Source: an uncultured Alphaproteobacteria bacterium
GTDB taxonomy: Bacteria; Pseudomonadota; Alphaproteobacteria; HIMB59
Assembly: GCA_902594145.1 (NCBI GenBank)
Contig: CACJLA010000003.1
Span: 62,001-126,000 of the forward strand
Direction of reading: 5' to 3'
Length of the DNA: 64,000 bases
Shown here: positions 37,233 to 48,419 of the stretch, in pieces
How the letters are laid out: the number at the start of each line of letters is the position of its first letter
Position numbering within the stretch: the first letter of the stretch is position 1
Made by a program: the position numbers and the translations under genes
The notes under the pieces: generated by a model
Database searches by the model: none
Seen by the model: the letters and a program-made list of their open reading frames with translations, nothing else
What the model was told of the DNA's origin: nothing

Positions 37233-37859
37233 CTAACTCAATACCCAAATTTCAATAGCAACAAATATAAAAAGACCAGCAAATATTAAATTGATAATAT
37301 TTTTAGGTCTATTGAAGTAGTTCGAAAACTTTTTAATTCCAAAAAAATGGCCAATAATTGAATAATTCATGGCAGATATAAAAAAACTCCCTGTAGCAAA
37401 AATTAAAGCGATACTAAAAGTTAAATTTTCACTGAATTGCAAAGTTGCTAAAGCGGACCAAAATGCAAAAGCTTTAGGATTAGTATATGCTACGATTACT
37501 GCTTTTTTCATGCTGTGAAAAAAATCTCTCTCATTTGATAATTTAATAAGTTGATTTTCAGAGCTAAAGTACTGACTACCAATTTGATATGCTAAATAAA
37601 TCATATAAAGACTTGCTAGTATTTTTAATAAAATAAAACCCCAACCCATCAAATTAGAGATAAGAATAGATATTCCTGTAGTAGCTAATAAGCACCAAGT
37701 AAAAGAGCCAATAGCAGTTCCAACAGCAGCCCCCCAGATTTGTTTTTTCTGACCACTTATCCCAACCGATGCTACAAAAAAAGTATTAGGGCCAGGTAAA
37801 AAAACAGCAAAATAAAATACAATCCAGCCCGATATTAGGGCCATTGTAATTTCATTCAT
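37233..37859 (-). CDS. LysE family translocator
   Basis: PGPNTFFVASVGISGQKKQIWGAAVGTAIGS; YTNPKAFAFWSAL. Confidence 0.9.
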   Translation of the reverse strand: MNEITMALISGWIVFYFAVFLPGPNTFFVASVGISGQKKQIWGAAVGTAIGSFTWCLLATTGISILISNLMGWGFILLKILASLYMIYLAYQIGSQYFSSENQLIKLSNERDFFHSMKKAVIVAYTNPKAFAFWSALATLQFSENLTFSIALIFATGSFFISAMNYSIIGHFFGIKKFSNYFNRPKNIINLIFAGLFIFVAIEIWVLS

Positions 37860-37864
37860 TTATT

Positions 37865-38602
37865 TTAATGATTAAGTATTTGACTTAAAAATAGTTTGGT
37901 ACGATCACTTTTAGGATTATTAAAGAACTCATCTGGAGTCGCTTGCTCTATAATTCTTCCTTCGTCCATGAATATCATTTGGTCAGCAACAGTTTTAGCA
38001 AAACCCATCTCATGAGTTACAACTAACATTGTCATTCCCTCTTCAGCTAGTTGAATCATCACGTCTAAGACTTCCTTGATCATTTCGGGATCAAGAGCAG
38101 ATGTTGGTTCATCAAACAACATTATATCCGGATTCATAGCAAGAGACCTTGCTATAGCAACACGTTGTTGTTGACCACCTGACAACTGTCCAGGAAATTT
38201 CTGAGCCTGTTCTGGAATTTTTACCTTTTCTAGGTATGACATAGCTATATCTTCTGCCTCTTTTTTTGGCATTTTTTTTACCCAAATTGGTGCAAGAGAT
38301 ATATTGTCTATGACAGAAAGATGTGGAAATAAATTAAATTGTTGAAAGACCATTCCAACATTTTTTCTTATCATATCTATATTTTTCAAGTCATTTGTAA
38401 GTTCTGTACCGTGGACAACAATTTGTCCTTTTTGATGAGCCTCCAATCTATTAATGCACCTAATCATGGTTGATTTACCTGAACCACTTGGACCACATAC
38501 AACGATCTTTTGACCTCTTTGAACACTTAGATCAATATCTTTAAGAACATGAAAATCATCATACCATTTATTAACTTTTTCCAATTGAATGACTTGTTCC
38601 AT
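37865..38602 (-). CDS. aapP: General L-amino acid ABC transporter ATP-binding protein
   Basis: [38 protein letters not shown]; operon order. Confidence 0.92.
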   Translation of the reverse strand: MEQVIQLEKVNKWYDDFHVLKDIDLSVQRGQKIVVCGPSGSGKSTMIRCINRLEAHQKGQIVVHGTELTNDLKNIDMIRKNVGMVFQQFNLFPHLSVIDNISLAPIWVKKMPKKEAEDIAMSYLEKVKIPEQAQKFPGQLSGGQQQRVAIARSLAMNPDIMLFDEPTSALDPEMIKEVLDVMIQLAEEGMTMLVVTHEMGFAKTVADQMIFMDEGRIIEQATPDEFFNNPKSDRTKLFLSQILNH

Positions 38603-38604
38603 GG

Positions 38605-39717
38605 TTAACTATTATCTGTTTTTAATTTCTTTTCTAAATATAAACTATAGCGAGACATCCCAAAGCAAAATATAAAAAATACAAGAGATATGAAGACATA
38701 GACTTCATAATAAAGTTTTGTCCATGTCATATCAGCTAAAGCTGCCCTTCCAATTCCTAGTAAATCAAATAAACCAATAATTAAAACTAAAGATGTGTCT
38801 TTAAATAGACCAATACATGTGTTGACTATGGGAGGGATAGCTATCTTGAGTGCTTGAGGTAAAATAATTTTACGAGTTGTTTGCCAATAATTTAAACCTA
38901 AAGATTGTGCTGCCTCTATCTGGCCTCGAGGAATGGCTTGAAGTCCCCCTCTAATTGCCTCTGCCATATAAGCAGATTGAAAGAGAGTTACTGCAACTAA
39001 AGCTCTTAGAAGATTATCTGGGTTAACGCCATCTGGCAAAAATAATGGTAGCATCACATTTGCAGTAAATAATAATGTGATAAGGGGTACTCCTCTTATA
39101 AATTCAATAAAAACAACACATAAAGATTTTACAATAGGCATTTTTGAGCGTCTACCAAGAGCCAAAATAATACTCAAAGGAAATGCTAGGCCAATTCCAG
39201 TAACTCCTAAAAATAAAGTTACCAATAAACCTCCCCATTTATTTGTTCCTACAACACTCAGGCCGGGACCTCCATAAAGCATGAAGTATGCTAAGAATGG
39301 GTAAATAAAAGTAAAATAAATAAAGTATTTTCTGTAAGGTAATTTATCAAAAAGTATTCCTATAATAGCTAAAGGCAAAAGTGCGTAGACAAAATTTACC
39401 CTCCAAACTTGTTCGATAGGATAAAATCCATACATAAATTGATCCCATCTAGCATAAATAATTGCCCAACAAGCGCCGTACTCTCCTGGCATGATATTTT
39501 TTGAACACAAAGTTCGATCACTAATTATTTCTCCCTGAAAATTTGTCCTAAAATCAGCACCAAATATAGCCCAATTTAAAAAAAAAGTTCCTACTTCGTA
39601 AATAAAGATTATTGCAACAACTGTCATTAAAGAGTTCACCCAAGAAGAAAATAAATTTTTAATAATCCAATTATAATACTTATTGCGCATTAAGCTTTGA
39701 TTAGAAAATGTAGTCAT
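38605..39717 (-). CDS. aapM: General L-amino acid ABC transporter permease AapM
   Basis: [49 protein letters not shown]. Confidence 0.92.
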   Translation of the reverse strand: MTTFSNQSLMRNKYYNWIIKNLFSSWVNSLMTVVAIIFIYEVGTFFLNWAIFGADFRTNFQGEIISDRTLCSKNIMPGEYGACWAIIYARWDQFMYGFYPIEQVWRVNFVYALLPLAIIGILFDKLPYRKYFIYFTFIYPFLAYFMLYGGPGLSVVGTNKWGGLLVTLFLGVTGIGLAFPLSIILALGRRSKMPIVKSLCVVFIEFIRGVPLITLLFTANVMLPLFLPDGVNPDNLLRALVAVTLFQSAYMAEAIRGGLQAIPRGQIEAAQSLGLNYWQTTRKIILPQALKIAIPPIVNTCIGLFKDTSLVLIIGLFDLLGIGRAALADMTWTKLYYEVYVFISLVFFIFCFGMSRYSLYLEKKLKTDNS

Positions 39718-40883
39718 GCGTTACCTTTGAACTGAACCGATTTATTGTAAATATTCATGAATAAAGAAATTGTTAAACTGATTGTTAAATAAGTAAGCAT
39801 CACCATTAACATTATTTCTATTGCCCTACCAGTTTGATTTAAAGAAATACCCCCAAATCCATGGACTAAATCTGCATAACCTATAGCGATACCGAGTGAG
39901 GAATTTTTAGTCAAATTTAAATACTGAGATGTTAAAGGAGGGATAATAACTCTTAACGCTTGGGGAATGACTATTAACCTCATAACCAAATTATTTTTTA
40001 AACCCAAGGCTTGAGAGGCTTCTCTTTGCCCTTTTGAAACAGCTATTATTCCTGACCTGACAGTTTCAGATATAAAAGCTGCAGTATAAATTGATAAACC
40101 AAAAAGCATTCCTAAAAATTCTGGTCGTATGACCATGCCACCCTTAAAATTGAAACCTTTTAAAACAGGGGTATCAAATTCTAGAGGTCTTCCCATAATG
40201 TAATAGAATAAAATAGGTGTAAAAATGATAAGAGCGCTATTGATATAAAATATTGGGTATTGTTTACCTGTTTGTTCTTGTTTCTTTTTTAAAATTCTTT
40301 TTATAAAAATAGATGCAAGTATTGCAACTATGAAACTCCATAAAACTATTGAAAAACCATCTTTAAATATTGGTGAGGGAGTAAAAAAACCCCGATTAGT
40401 TAAAAAGAAACCATCGAATATTTCAATTGCCTGTTTGATTTTTGGTAAATGAAGTAGAATACTGTAATAGAGAATAATCTGAAGAAGAACCGGTACATTT
40501 CTTGTAAACTCTACATAAACATAGGCTATATTTCGAAAAAGCCAATTGCTTGATAGTCTGATTACACCAACAAGAAAACCCATAATTGTTGCAAGAAAGC
40601 ATCCGCATACCGCTATCATAAGAGTGTTTAGAAGTCCTACAAAGTAAGCTCTAAGATGGGTATCTTCACTAGTAAAAGGTATAAGACGAATGCTTATATC
40701 ATAGCCTGCAGAAATATTTAAAAAATCAAAGCCAGAGCTAATTCCCCTTTTTTCTAAATTATAAGCTGTTTGTTGAGCAATTAAATATATAAAGAGAGCA
40801 AAAAGCCCGATAACAAGTGTTTGGATTAGAAGAGATCTTGATTTTTCATCAAAAATAAGTTTTCTGACAAAATATGACTCCAT
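39714..40883 (-). CDS. aapQ: General L-amino acid ABC transporter permease AapQ
   Basis: YVEFTRNVPVLLQIILYYSILLHLP; FISETVRSGIIAVSKGQREASQALGL. Confidence 0.92.
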   Translation of the reverse strand: MESYFVRKLIFDEKSRSLLIQTLVIGLFALFIYLIAQQTAYNLEKRGISSGFDFLNISAGYDISIRLIPFTSEDTHLRAYFVGLLNTLMIAVCGCFLATIMGFLVGVIRLSSNWLFRNIAYVYVEFTRNVPVLLQIILYYSILLHLPKIKQAIEIFDGFFLTNRGFFTPSPIFKDGFSIVLWSFIVAILASIFIKRILKKKQEQTGKQYPIFYINSALIIFTPILFYYIMGRPLEFDTPVLKGFNFKGGMVIRPEFLGMLFGLSIYTAAFISETVRSGIIAVSKGQREASQALGLKNNLVMRLIVIPQALRVIIPPLTSQYLNLTKNSSLGIAIGYADLVHGFGGISLNQTGRAIEIMLMVMLTYLTISLTISLFMNIYNKSVQFKGNA

Positions 40884-40920
40884 AAATTTTAGGTATCTCT
40901 CTCTAGTAAAACTAAATATG

Positions 40921-40947
40921 AGGGTATGGGTTTTAAACCCATACCCT
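40921..40947. terminator. Near-perfect palindrome AGGGTATGGG-TTTTAAA-CCCATACCCT in the aapJ-aapQ gap
   Basis: 10-bp stem and 7-nt loop, read directly; minus-strand transcript lacks a following U-run. Confidence 0.65.
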
Positions 40948-40955
40948 TGATTTTT

Positions 40956-41981
40956 TTATCTGAACGGAGGTGCGTAAAGTATTCCACCGTCTTTGTATAA
41001 TGCATTTAAGCCTCTTTGAATATTAATTGGTGTATTTGGACCAATATGTTTTTCAAAGCTCTCTGAGTAGTTACCAACTTGACTTAAAATATTGTAAGCC
41101 CAGTCGTCAGAAAGACCTAACATTGCACCATAACCAGCATCAACACCTAAAAGTCTTAAAACTTCTGGGTTGTTTGAGCTTTTCATTTCATCAACATTAC
41201 CTGATGTAATACCTAGCTCTTCACCAATGATCATAGCATTGAGTGACCATCTTACGATATCTGCCCACTCACTATCACCATGACGAACTGCAGGACCTAA
41301 AGGCTCTTTAGATACGATCTCTGGTAAAACAACGTGTGCTGATGGATCTGGATAACCAGCTCTACTTGCATATAGACCTGAAGCGTCAGTTGTGTATACG
41401 TCACAACGACCTGCTGTGTAAGCAGCATCTGCTTCTGAGTTAGTTTCAACAGGAACTGACTCATATGACATTCCATTAGCTTTAAAGAAATCAGCAAGGT
41501 TCATTTCAGTTGTTGTACCAACTTGGATACAAACTGAAGCTCCATCTAATTCCATTGCACTTGAAACTCCAAGGTCTTTACTTACCATAAAGCCCTGACC
41601 ATCATAATAATTAACACCAACAAATTCTAAACCAAGGTCAACGTCTCTTGATAGAGTCCAAGTAGTGTTTCTTGATAGCATATCAATCTCACCAGATTGA
41701 AGAACTGTGAATCGTACTTTTGAAGTTGTAGGTACGTATTCAACTTTAGAAGCATCACCAAATACAGCAGCTGCTACAGCTCTACATACATCAACGTCAA
41801 TGCCTTCCCAAACACCAGCATCGTTAGGAGCGCCAAAGCCCGCTAATCCAGTGTTGGAACCACACATTAATTTTCCTCTTTCTTTAACTAAATCATGAGT
41901 GCTTCCGTGACTTCCAGCTATAGCTGTAGAAACACCAAGAGTTAATAGAAGAGAAATAAACAACGATTTAATTTTTGTCAT
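40956..41981 (-). CDS. aapJ: General L-amino acid-binding periplasmic protein
   Basis: Signal peptide; LMCGSNTGLAGFGAPNDAGVWEGIDVDVCRAVAAAVFGD. Confidence 0.95.
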   Translation of the reverse strand: MTKIKSLFISLLLTLGVSTAIAGSHGSTHDLVKERGKLMCGSNTGLAGFGAPNDAGVWEGIDVDVCRAVAAAVFGDASKVEYVPTTSKVRFTVLQSGEIDMLSRNTTWTLSRDVDLGLEFVGVNYYDGQGFMVSKDLGVSSAMELDGASVCIQVGTTTEMNLADFFKANGMSYESVPVETNSEADAAYTAGRCDVYTTDASGLYASRAGYPDPSAHVVLPEIVSKEPLGPAVRHGDSEWADIVRWSLNAMIIGEELGITSGNVDEMKSSNNPEVLRLLGVDAGYGAMLGLSDDWAYNILSQVGNYSESFEKHIGPNTPINIQRGLNALYKDGGILYAPPFR

Positions 41982-42105
41982 CGTTTCCTCCTTATAATTA
42001 TAAGCTTGGGCAGTATAGACCTATCTGAACTGAAACTAAAATACAAAAATGCCATATAATTGGTGTATTTTTTGCATAAATAAATGAAAATCAATAATCT
42101 TTGTC

Positions 42106-43272
42106 TTAATCTTGGTTGAACAAGTCTCTTGTAAAAATCCTATCTTGCACGTCCTTTAAATCTGGGTGACTACGATTACAAAGAATTAAATCGGCATCTT
42201 TTTTAAATAATTCTAAATCTCGATAAATCTCTGAGTTCAAAAATCGCTTTTCTTTTATCAAAGGTTCGTAAACGATTACTTTAATGCCTTTTGCTTTAAC
42301 TCTTTTCATTATGCCTTGCATGCTTGATTCCCTTATATTGTCTGATCCCTCTTTCATAGCTAATTTGTAAATACCTATAGTTTTAGGTTTTAATTTGGTA
42401 ATTTCCGAAGCTATAAAATCCTTTCTAATAGCATTGGAGTCAACAATTGCTTTAAAAATTTTCTGAGGAGTTTTTTCAAAGTTAGCAAGTAATTGTTTTG
42501 TATCTTTAGGCAAGCAATAACCTCCATATCCAAATGAGGGGTTATTATAAAAATCTCCAATTCTTGGGTCTAAACTTATTGCATGTATTATCTCCTTTGA
42601 GCTTAGATCATTTGATATAGCGAAAGAGTCTAGTTCATTAAAAAATGCTACTCTCATAGCAAGATAAGCGTTGGAAAATAATTTTGATGACTCAGCCTCT
42701 ATTGAATTTGTATGAATAATTTGGACATTTTTATCTAAAGAAGAGTCTAATAGAAGTTTTGCAAACACTTTTCCTTTTTCTGAATGTGAACCTATAACTA
42801 TTCTTGATGGATGAAGGCTATCTTTTAAAGCACTACCTTCTCTTAAAAATTCTGGCACAAAAATTATTTCAAAATCATTATATTTCATTTGTATTTTTTT
42901 TATATATCCAACAGGTATAGTTGATCGAATAATTACGGTTGGATTTGAATTAGATTTTTTAATATTTTCTAAAGATTTCTCAATTGAAGAGGTATCGAAT
43001 GTATTTGTGTTGACATCGTAATTGGTTGGAGTAGCAATAATTGCAAAATCAAAGTTATCAATATCGACAGGATAATTTTTTGAAGAATTCAAATTCAATT
43101 TTTTTGATGATAAATAATATGATACTTCTTTGTCCTCAATTGGTGAAATACCTTTAGTTATATTATCAGTTTTTGAGTAATCTAAATCGAAGCAGGTTAC
43201 TTCATTTAATTGCGACAAAAGAACTGCATTTGCAGTTCCTACATAACCAAGCCCTATAACTATTATTTTCAA
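42106..43272 (-). CDS. ugd: UDP-glucose/GDP-mannose dehydrogenase family (UDP-glucose 6-dehydrogenase)
   Basis: IIVIGLGYVGTANAVLLSQ; VPEFLREGSALKD; SFGYGGYCLPKDTKQ. Confidence 0.9.
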   Translation of the reverse strand: MKIIVIGLGYVGTANAVLLSQLNEVTCFDLDYSKTDNITKGISPIEDKEVSYYLSSKKLNLNSSKNYPVDIDNFDFAIIATPTNYDVNTNTFDTSSIEKSLENIKKSNSNPTVIIRSTIPVGYIKKIQMKYNDFEIIFVPEFLREGSALKDSLHPSRIVIGSHSEKGKVFAKLLLDSSLDKNVQIIHTNSIEAESSKLFSNAYLAMRVAFFNELDSFAISNDLSSKEIIHAISLDPRIGDFYNNPSFGYGGYCLPKDTKQLLANFEKTPQKIFKAIVDSNAIRKDFIASEITKLKPKTIGIYKLAMKEGSDNIRESSMQGIMKRVKAKGIKVIVYEPLIKEKRFLNSEIYRDLELFKKDADLILCNRSHPDLKDVQDRIFTRDLFNQD

Positions 43273-43465
43273 AATTTTAAAGTATAAAATATTTAGTATG
43301 TAACAACGACTTTTTTATGAAATAGATATTAATGCGACACATAGGCTATAAATTAATGAAGTAATTTGAATTTTTTTTACTTAATTAACTTAATTTACTT
43401 AAATATTTATAAACTTATTGGTATATTGTATACCACGTTTTTTTTGTGAAAGGATCTAAAATTAG

Positions 43466-45136
43466 ATGTCAGATATAGAAATAGCAAGAGCCGCTAAAAA
43501 AATTCATATAAGAGAAGTTGCTGCTAAAGTAAACATTCCTGAGGAAAATCTAATTCCTTATGGTCATGATGCTGCAAAAATAAATTTTGACTTTATTGAA
43601 AAAAGCAAATCTAACCCTGATGGAAAATTAATTTTGGTTACTGCTATTAATCCAACTCCTGCAGGAGAGGGCAAGACAACCACTTCTGTCGGTTTAAATG
43701 ATGGATTAAATAAGATTGGAAAAAAATCTATTGTTTGTCTCAGAGAACCTAGTCTAGGCCCTTGTTTTGGTATGAAGGGTGGGGCTGCAGGAGGAGGTTA
43801 TGCTCAAGTAGTGCCTATGGAAGAAATAAACCTTCACTTTACTGGTGACTTTCACGCTATAACTTCTGCTCACAATCTATTATCATCATTAATAGACAAT
43901 CATATTTATTGGGGAAATGAATTACAGATAGACCAAAGAAGAATTACTTGGGGAAGAGTGCTTGATTTAGGTGATAGATCGTTAAGAAAAGTAAATGTTA
44001 ATCTTGGAGGAATTTCAAATGGATTTCCTAGAGAAGACAAATTTGATATTACAGTAGCTAGTGAAATAATGGCTATTTTTTGTTTAGCAAATGATATTAA
44101 TGACCTTCAAAAAAGAATTGGAAATATAATAATTGCTTATAAAAGAGATAGATCTCCAATTTATGCAAGAGATGTAAAAGCGGATGGACCAATGACAGTT
44201 TTGCTAAAAAACGCTTTAATGCCTAACTTAGTTCAAACATTAGAAAATAACCCCGCAATTATTCACGGTGGTCCTTTTGCTAATATTGCTCATGGATGCA
44301 ACACAGTTATTGCTACTAAAGCTGGCTTAAAACTTGCTGATTATGTTGTTACTGAAGCTGGATTTGGTGCAGATTTAGGTGCTGAAAAATTCTTAGATAT
44401 TAAATGTCGTAAAGCTGGATTGGCTCCAAGTGTGGTTGTCATTGTAGCAACTGTAAGGGCATTAAAATCACATGGAGGTGTTGAAAAAGGTGACCTGAAC
44501 AACGAGAATGTTTCTGCTGTAAAAAAGGGTTTTGAAAATTTGCAAAGACATATTGAAAATATTCAATCTTTCGGACTTCAGCCAATAGTGGCTATTAACA
44601 GTTTTACTTTGGATACTGAGTCAGAGAGTAAAGTTATCTCTGATGCATGTGAAAAATTAGGAGTAAAAGCTATCCTTTGTTCTCATTGGGCAAATGGTAG
44701 TAGTGGTACTCTTGAGTTGGCTAAAGAAGTAGTAAAAATTACTGAATCAAATGACTCTTCTAATTTTAAGTTCATATATGAAGACAACGCTTCATTAGAA
44801 GAAAAAATTCGTTCTGTTGCTCAAAAAATTTATAGAGCTGATGATATTGTGATAGATAAATCAGTGAGTGATCAGCTTAAAGGGTTTGAAGAAAGTGGTT
44901 ATGGAGACCTACCTATTTGTATAGCAAAGACACAATATAGTTTTTCTACAAACCCTTCTTTAAGAGGTGCACCTAATGGTTTTACTGTTCCAATAAGAGA
45001 AGTAAGATTATCTGCTGGAGCTGGATTTATTGTTGTAGTAACAGGTCAAATTATGACAATGCCAGGTCTTCCTAAGGTTCCAAGTGCTAATTCTATAATG
45101 TTAGATGAAAAAGGATTAATTCAAGGACTATTTTAA
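43466..45136 (+). CDS. fhs: Formate-tetrahydrofolate ligase
   Basis: [41 protein letters not shown]. Confidence 0.97.
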   Translation: MSDIEIARAAKKIHIREVAAKVNIPEENLIPYGHDAAKINFDFIEKSKSNPDGKLILVTAINPTPAGEGKTTTSVGLNDGLNKIGKKSIVCLREPSLGPCFGMKGGAAGGGYAQVVPMEEINLHFTGDFHAITSAHNLLSSLIDNHIYWGNELQIDQRRITWGRVLDLGDRSLRKVNVNLGGISNGFPREDKFDITVASEIMAIFCLANDINDLQKRIGNIIIAYKRDRSPIYARDVKADGPMTVLLKNALMPNLVQTLENNPAIIHGGPFANIAHGCNTVIATKAGLKLADYVVTEAGFGADLGAEKFLDIKCRKAGLAPSVVVIVATVRALKSHGGVEKGDLNNENVSAVKKGFENLQRHIENIQSFGLQPIVAINSFTLDTESESKVISDACEKLGVKAILCSHWANGSSGTLELAKEVVKITESNDSSNFKFIYEDNASLEEKIRSVAQKIYRADDIVIDKSVSDQLKGFEESGYGDLPICIAKTQYSFSTNPSLRGAPNGFTVPIREVRLSAGAGFIVVVTGQIMTMPGLPKVPSANSIMLDEKGLIQGLF

Positions 45137-45154
45137 TTTATCAATTTAATTCTA

Positions 45155-45180
45155 TATACCCCATAAATGGGGTATATTTT
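45155..45180 (+). terminator. Terminator hairpin TATACCCCA-TAAA-TGGGGTATA followed by TTTT
   Basis: 9-bp perfect stem after the fhs stop. Confidence 0.75.
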
Positions 45181-45184
45181 AATA

Positions 45185-45577
45185 ATGTATTCTAAAACAA
45201 CTAATGGGGTTACAGTGACTGTAAAACCCTATTTTTTAGATGATCAATCTTCTCCTCAAGAAAGTCACTTTGTATGGGCATACCAAGTAAACATTACCAA
45301 TTCGGGAAACTCATCAATTCAAGTTAGTCATAGAAATTGGTTAATTATTGATGCTAATGGTAAGGTCATTAATGTTCAAGGTGAAGGGGTTGTAGGAGAG
45401 TTTCCAATAATCGAACCTGGACAAACCTTTGAATACACAAGTGGTACTCCTTTAAAAACGAATAGTGGAATAATGCAAGGTTTTTATTTAGTTTCTCAGG
45501 ATAATGGTGAAAATTTAAAAATAGATATTCCTGCATTTTCACTAGATAGCCCTTACAATAAAAAAAACGTTCATTAA
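45185..45577 (+). CDS. apaG: ApaG family protein
   Basis: VTVKPYFLDDQSSPQESHFVWAYQVNITNSG; start refined to MYSKTTNG because the track start lies inside the fhs terminator. Confidence 0.9.
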   Translation: MYSKTTNGVTVTVKPYFLDDQSSPQESHFVWAYQVNITNSGNSSIQVSHRNWLIIDANGKVINVQGEGVVGEFPIIEPGQTFEYTSGTPLKTNSGIMQGFYLVSQDNGENLKIDIPAFSLDSPYNKKNVH

Positions 45578-45586
45578 AAAAAATAT

Positions 45587-47035
45587 ATGTTTAATCTCAA
45601 ACCTATTGCACTGGTATGCGGGACTGTTATTTGTGCTGTTGGTTTCTTTTTATTTATACCTCTAATAACTGAAGTAATCTATAAAACCGAGACATGGCAA
45701 TCGTATGCTGTACCTATACTGCTTTACCTTATCGTCGGGGGTTCGCTTGTAATAACAAATAAAAATGTAGATCTAAAAATTACCCTAAAGGAGGCATTTG
45801 TAATGACTGTTTTATCATGGCTTCTTATGACCTTTCTCTGTGCTGTTCCTTTTTTGTACACTAAAGTCGATCTTGGATTAGTAGACGCATTATTTGAGTC
45901 AATGAGTGGCGTCACTACCACAGGAGCAACAATATTAAGTAATATAAATGCACTTCCAAAAGGAATTCTTATATGGAGGTCTTTTTTACAGTGGTTAGGT
46001 GGGATAGGAATAGTTGTAATAGCTTTATTTATACTTCCTTTTTTAAGAATAGGTGGAATGCAACTTTTTCATTTAGAAGGAGATGACCCATACGATAAAT
46101 CTTTACCTAAAATATCATCAGTTATAAAAAAAATATTTACCATATATTCAATATTGACAATTATTTTAATATTTTTGTATTACATTTTTGGAATGAATTT
46201 CTTCGACGCCATTACCCATAGTTTTACTACTATCTCAACTGGGGGTTTCTCTTCGTATGATGACTCATTTGCTAATTTTGATAGTGATAAAATCCTTGTT
46301 ATAGGAATAGTTTTTATGATTTTAGGTAGTTTACCTTTTTTAGTGCTCGTACAAACATCTCACAAGAATTTATTTGCTATATTTAAAGATCACCAAATTA
46401 GGGTTTTTTTTATAGTGCTAATTATAGCTATTACTATGATTTTTTTCTTTGCAAATAGTTATATAGATGGGAGTTATTTAAGTAAAATTATTGCAGTATC
46501 TTTTAATACTATATCTATAATTTCTGGAACTGGATATATAAGTGAAAATTTTGAAAATTGGGGAAATTATGCTTCGGTATTATTCCTTATATTAATGTTT
46601 GTTGGGGGTTGTGCTGGCTCTACAACTGGAGGATTAAAAGTTTTTAGATTTCAGATATTATTTAAGTACATAAATTTACATTTAAAAAAAATGCTTAAAC
46701 CTCATTCGATAAGTGCTAGCAGATTTAACGGAAAAATAATAAATGAAACAACTTATGAGTCTGTAATGAGTTTTTTCTTTCTGTATATATTGACTTTTTT
46801 TATATCTGCTTTGTTATTATCTTTTAGTGGACTTGATTTTTTATCATGTATTTCAGCATCAGCATCTACAATTTCAAATGTGGGTCCAGGTCTTGGATCT
46901 ATAATAGGCCCAGATGGCAACTATGGAATATTGGATAATTATTCTAAGCTAGTACTAATTATAACAATGTTTCTAGGAAGACTAGAGCTATTAACTATAT
47001 TTATCTTACTAATTCCATCTTTTTGGAAAGACTAA
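45587..47035 (+). CDS. trkH: TrkH family potassium uptake protein
   Basis: SMSGVTTTGATIL; TTISTGGFSSYD; GGCAGSTTGGLKVFR pore repeats. Confidence 0.92.
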   Translation: MFNLKPIALVCGTVICAVGFFLFIPLITEVIYKTETWQSYAVPILLYLIVGGSLVITNKNVDLKITLKEAFVMTVLSWLLMTFLCAVPFLYTKVDLGLVDALFESMSGVTTTGATILSNINALPKGILIWRSFLQWLGGIGIVVIALFILPFLRIGGMQLFHLEGDDPYDKSLPKISSVIKKIFTIYSILTIILIFLYYIFGMNFFDAITHSFTTISTGGFSSYDDSFANFDSDKILVIGIVFMILGSLPFLVLVQTSHKNLFAIFKDHQIRVFFIVLIIAITMIFFFANSYIDGSYLSKIIAVSFNTISIISGTGYISENFENWGNYASVLFLILMFVGGCAGSTTGGLKVFRFQILFKYINLHLKKMLKPHSISASRFNGKIINETTYESVMSFFFLYILTFFISALLLSFSGLDFLSCISASASTISNVGPGLGSIIGPDGNYGILDNYSKLVLIITMFLGRLELLTIFILLIPSFWKD

Positions 47036-47518
47036 TTACATATTCATTATTTTTTGATTTATATTTTGTAAGCTCTTTAAAATAATATTTTTATTTAAAT
47101 TCTCTGTATCATTTAATGAAAAACTACCTTGGATGTCACCATAGTCTTTAGAATTTACTTTGTAAGTTTTGGTTTTATTAAGGATTTGATTGATTTCAGT
47201 AAATTCAATATTTAAATTAATTTCAAATCTATAATATTCCTCCTCTCTTGTTTTATTTATATCTATTGATTTAATATTAACGTTTAAGCTGCCCTCAAGA
47301 CCATCTGTTTTAATGTTATTATTAAACCAATCAGTAATAAGATTTTTTGTATAATTAACATCAATTCCTGATTGTGGATTATCAAAATTTAAGTTTTTTG
47401 AAACGGTATTAAATTTTATATTTTCAAAATTGACTCTCTCACTTACTATAAGTTGTTCGCTATTAATTTCACAACCAATAAAAAAAATAAAAAATAAAAT
47501 TGTTAAGTTTCTAACCAT
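47036..47518 (-). CDS. Small lipoprotein of unknown function
   Basis: Signal peptide with FIGC lipobox; no recognised domain; overlaps argF end by 16 nt. Confidence 0.55.
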   Translation of the reverse strand: MVRNLTILFFIFFIGCEINSEQLIVSERVNFENIKFNTVSKNLNFDNPQSGIDVNYTKNLITDWFNNNIKTDGLEGSLNVNIKSIDINKTREEEYYRFEINLNIEFTEINQILNKTKTYKVNSKDYGDIQGSFSLNDTENLNKNIILKSLQNINQKIMNM

Positions 47519-48381
47519 TTTAGAATGCCTCTCTGTGCTATTAACCTATTTTCTGCCTGTTTTAGCACAATTGATTTAGGACCTTTAATAACTTCTTTTG
47601 TCACTTCAGAACCTATTTTTGCAGGTAAACAATGCATAAATACAGTATTTTTATTTGTACTTGACATAAGTTGTTCATTAACTTGAAATTTTTTTAGAAT
47701 TTCCTCTTTATTATCTGTGTCATTCATAGAGTTAAAAACATCTGTCATTACAGAATCTGCAGAATTAAGAATATTATCGTTTATTTCAAAGTGATAATTA
47801 ATATTTGGGAAATTTTTAAATTTTTTGTGAGAAGCGTCATAGATTTTTTCATTTGTGAATACATCAATTTTTGAATTATCAATAAAACTAATTATTTCAG
47901 CTAGGCTGAAAAGTACATTGTTCATATCTCCCATCCAAATAATATTAAAATTACTTAAACGGCCAAAATGTTCTTTTAGGGTATAAATGTCTGAAATTGC
48001 TTGGCAAGGGTGAGATAAATCGGAAAGAGCATTAATAATTGGTTTTTTAAAGAACTTGCTAGCCAGTTCTATTTTTTTATGGTCTGTTGTTCTAAAAACT
48101 AAATAATCTAAATAACAAGACATAATTTCAAAGGTGTCTTCGTAGCTCTCAAATCTTTGCATATTTAAATCATTAAGTTTTATATCAATAAAATTACCTC
48201 TTAATTGGTTTATACCAACTTGAAAAGAGAGTCTTGTTCTGGTGGAATTTTTTTCAAAAATTAAACCTATATTTTTTCCAATTAAACTTTCATCAAGCTT
48301 ATTGGTTAACTTATCTGCATAATTGAATATTTCTTTAAGATCGTCGGAGGAAATATCGGATATATTAAGAAGATTTTTCAT
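47503..48381 (-). CDS. argF: Ornithine carbamoyltransferase
   Basis: FEKNSTRTRLSFQVG; HPCQAISDIYTL; FMHCLPA. Confidence 0.93.
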   Translation of the reverse strand: MKNLLNISDISSDDLKEIFNYADKLTNKLDESLIGKNIGLIFEKNSTRTRLSFQVGINQLRGNFIDIKLNDLNMQRFESYEDTFEIMSCYLDYLVFRTTDHKKIELASKFFKKPIINALSDLSHPCQAISDIYTLKEHFGRLSNFNIIWMGDMNNVLFSLAEIISFIDNSKIDVFTNEKIYDASHKKFKNFPNINYHFEINDNILNSADSVMTDVFNSMNDTDNKEEILKKFQVNEQLMSSTNKNTVFMHCLPAKIGSEVTKEVIKGPKSIVLKQAENRLIAQRGILKWLET

Positions 48382-48419
48382 TTAACAAGTCTTTTTATTT
48401 CTAATTTTAATAATAAGAA

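Noticed and set aside
41297-41497. Minus-strand alternative frame in aapJ
   Set aside because: Out-of-frame shadow of a confident CDS
43273-43465. Possible riboswitch upstream of fhs
   Set aside because: AT-rich region without a recognisable aptamer consensus
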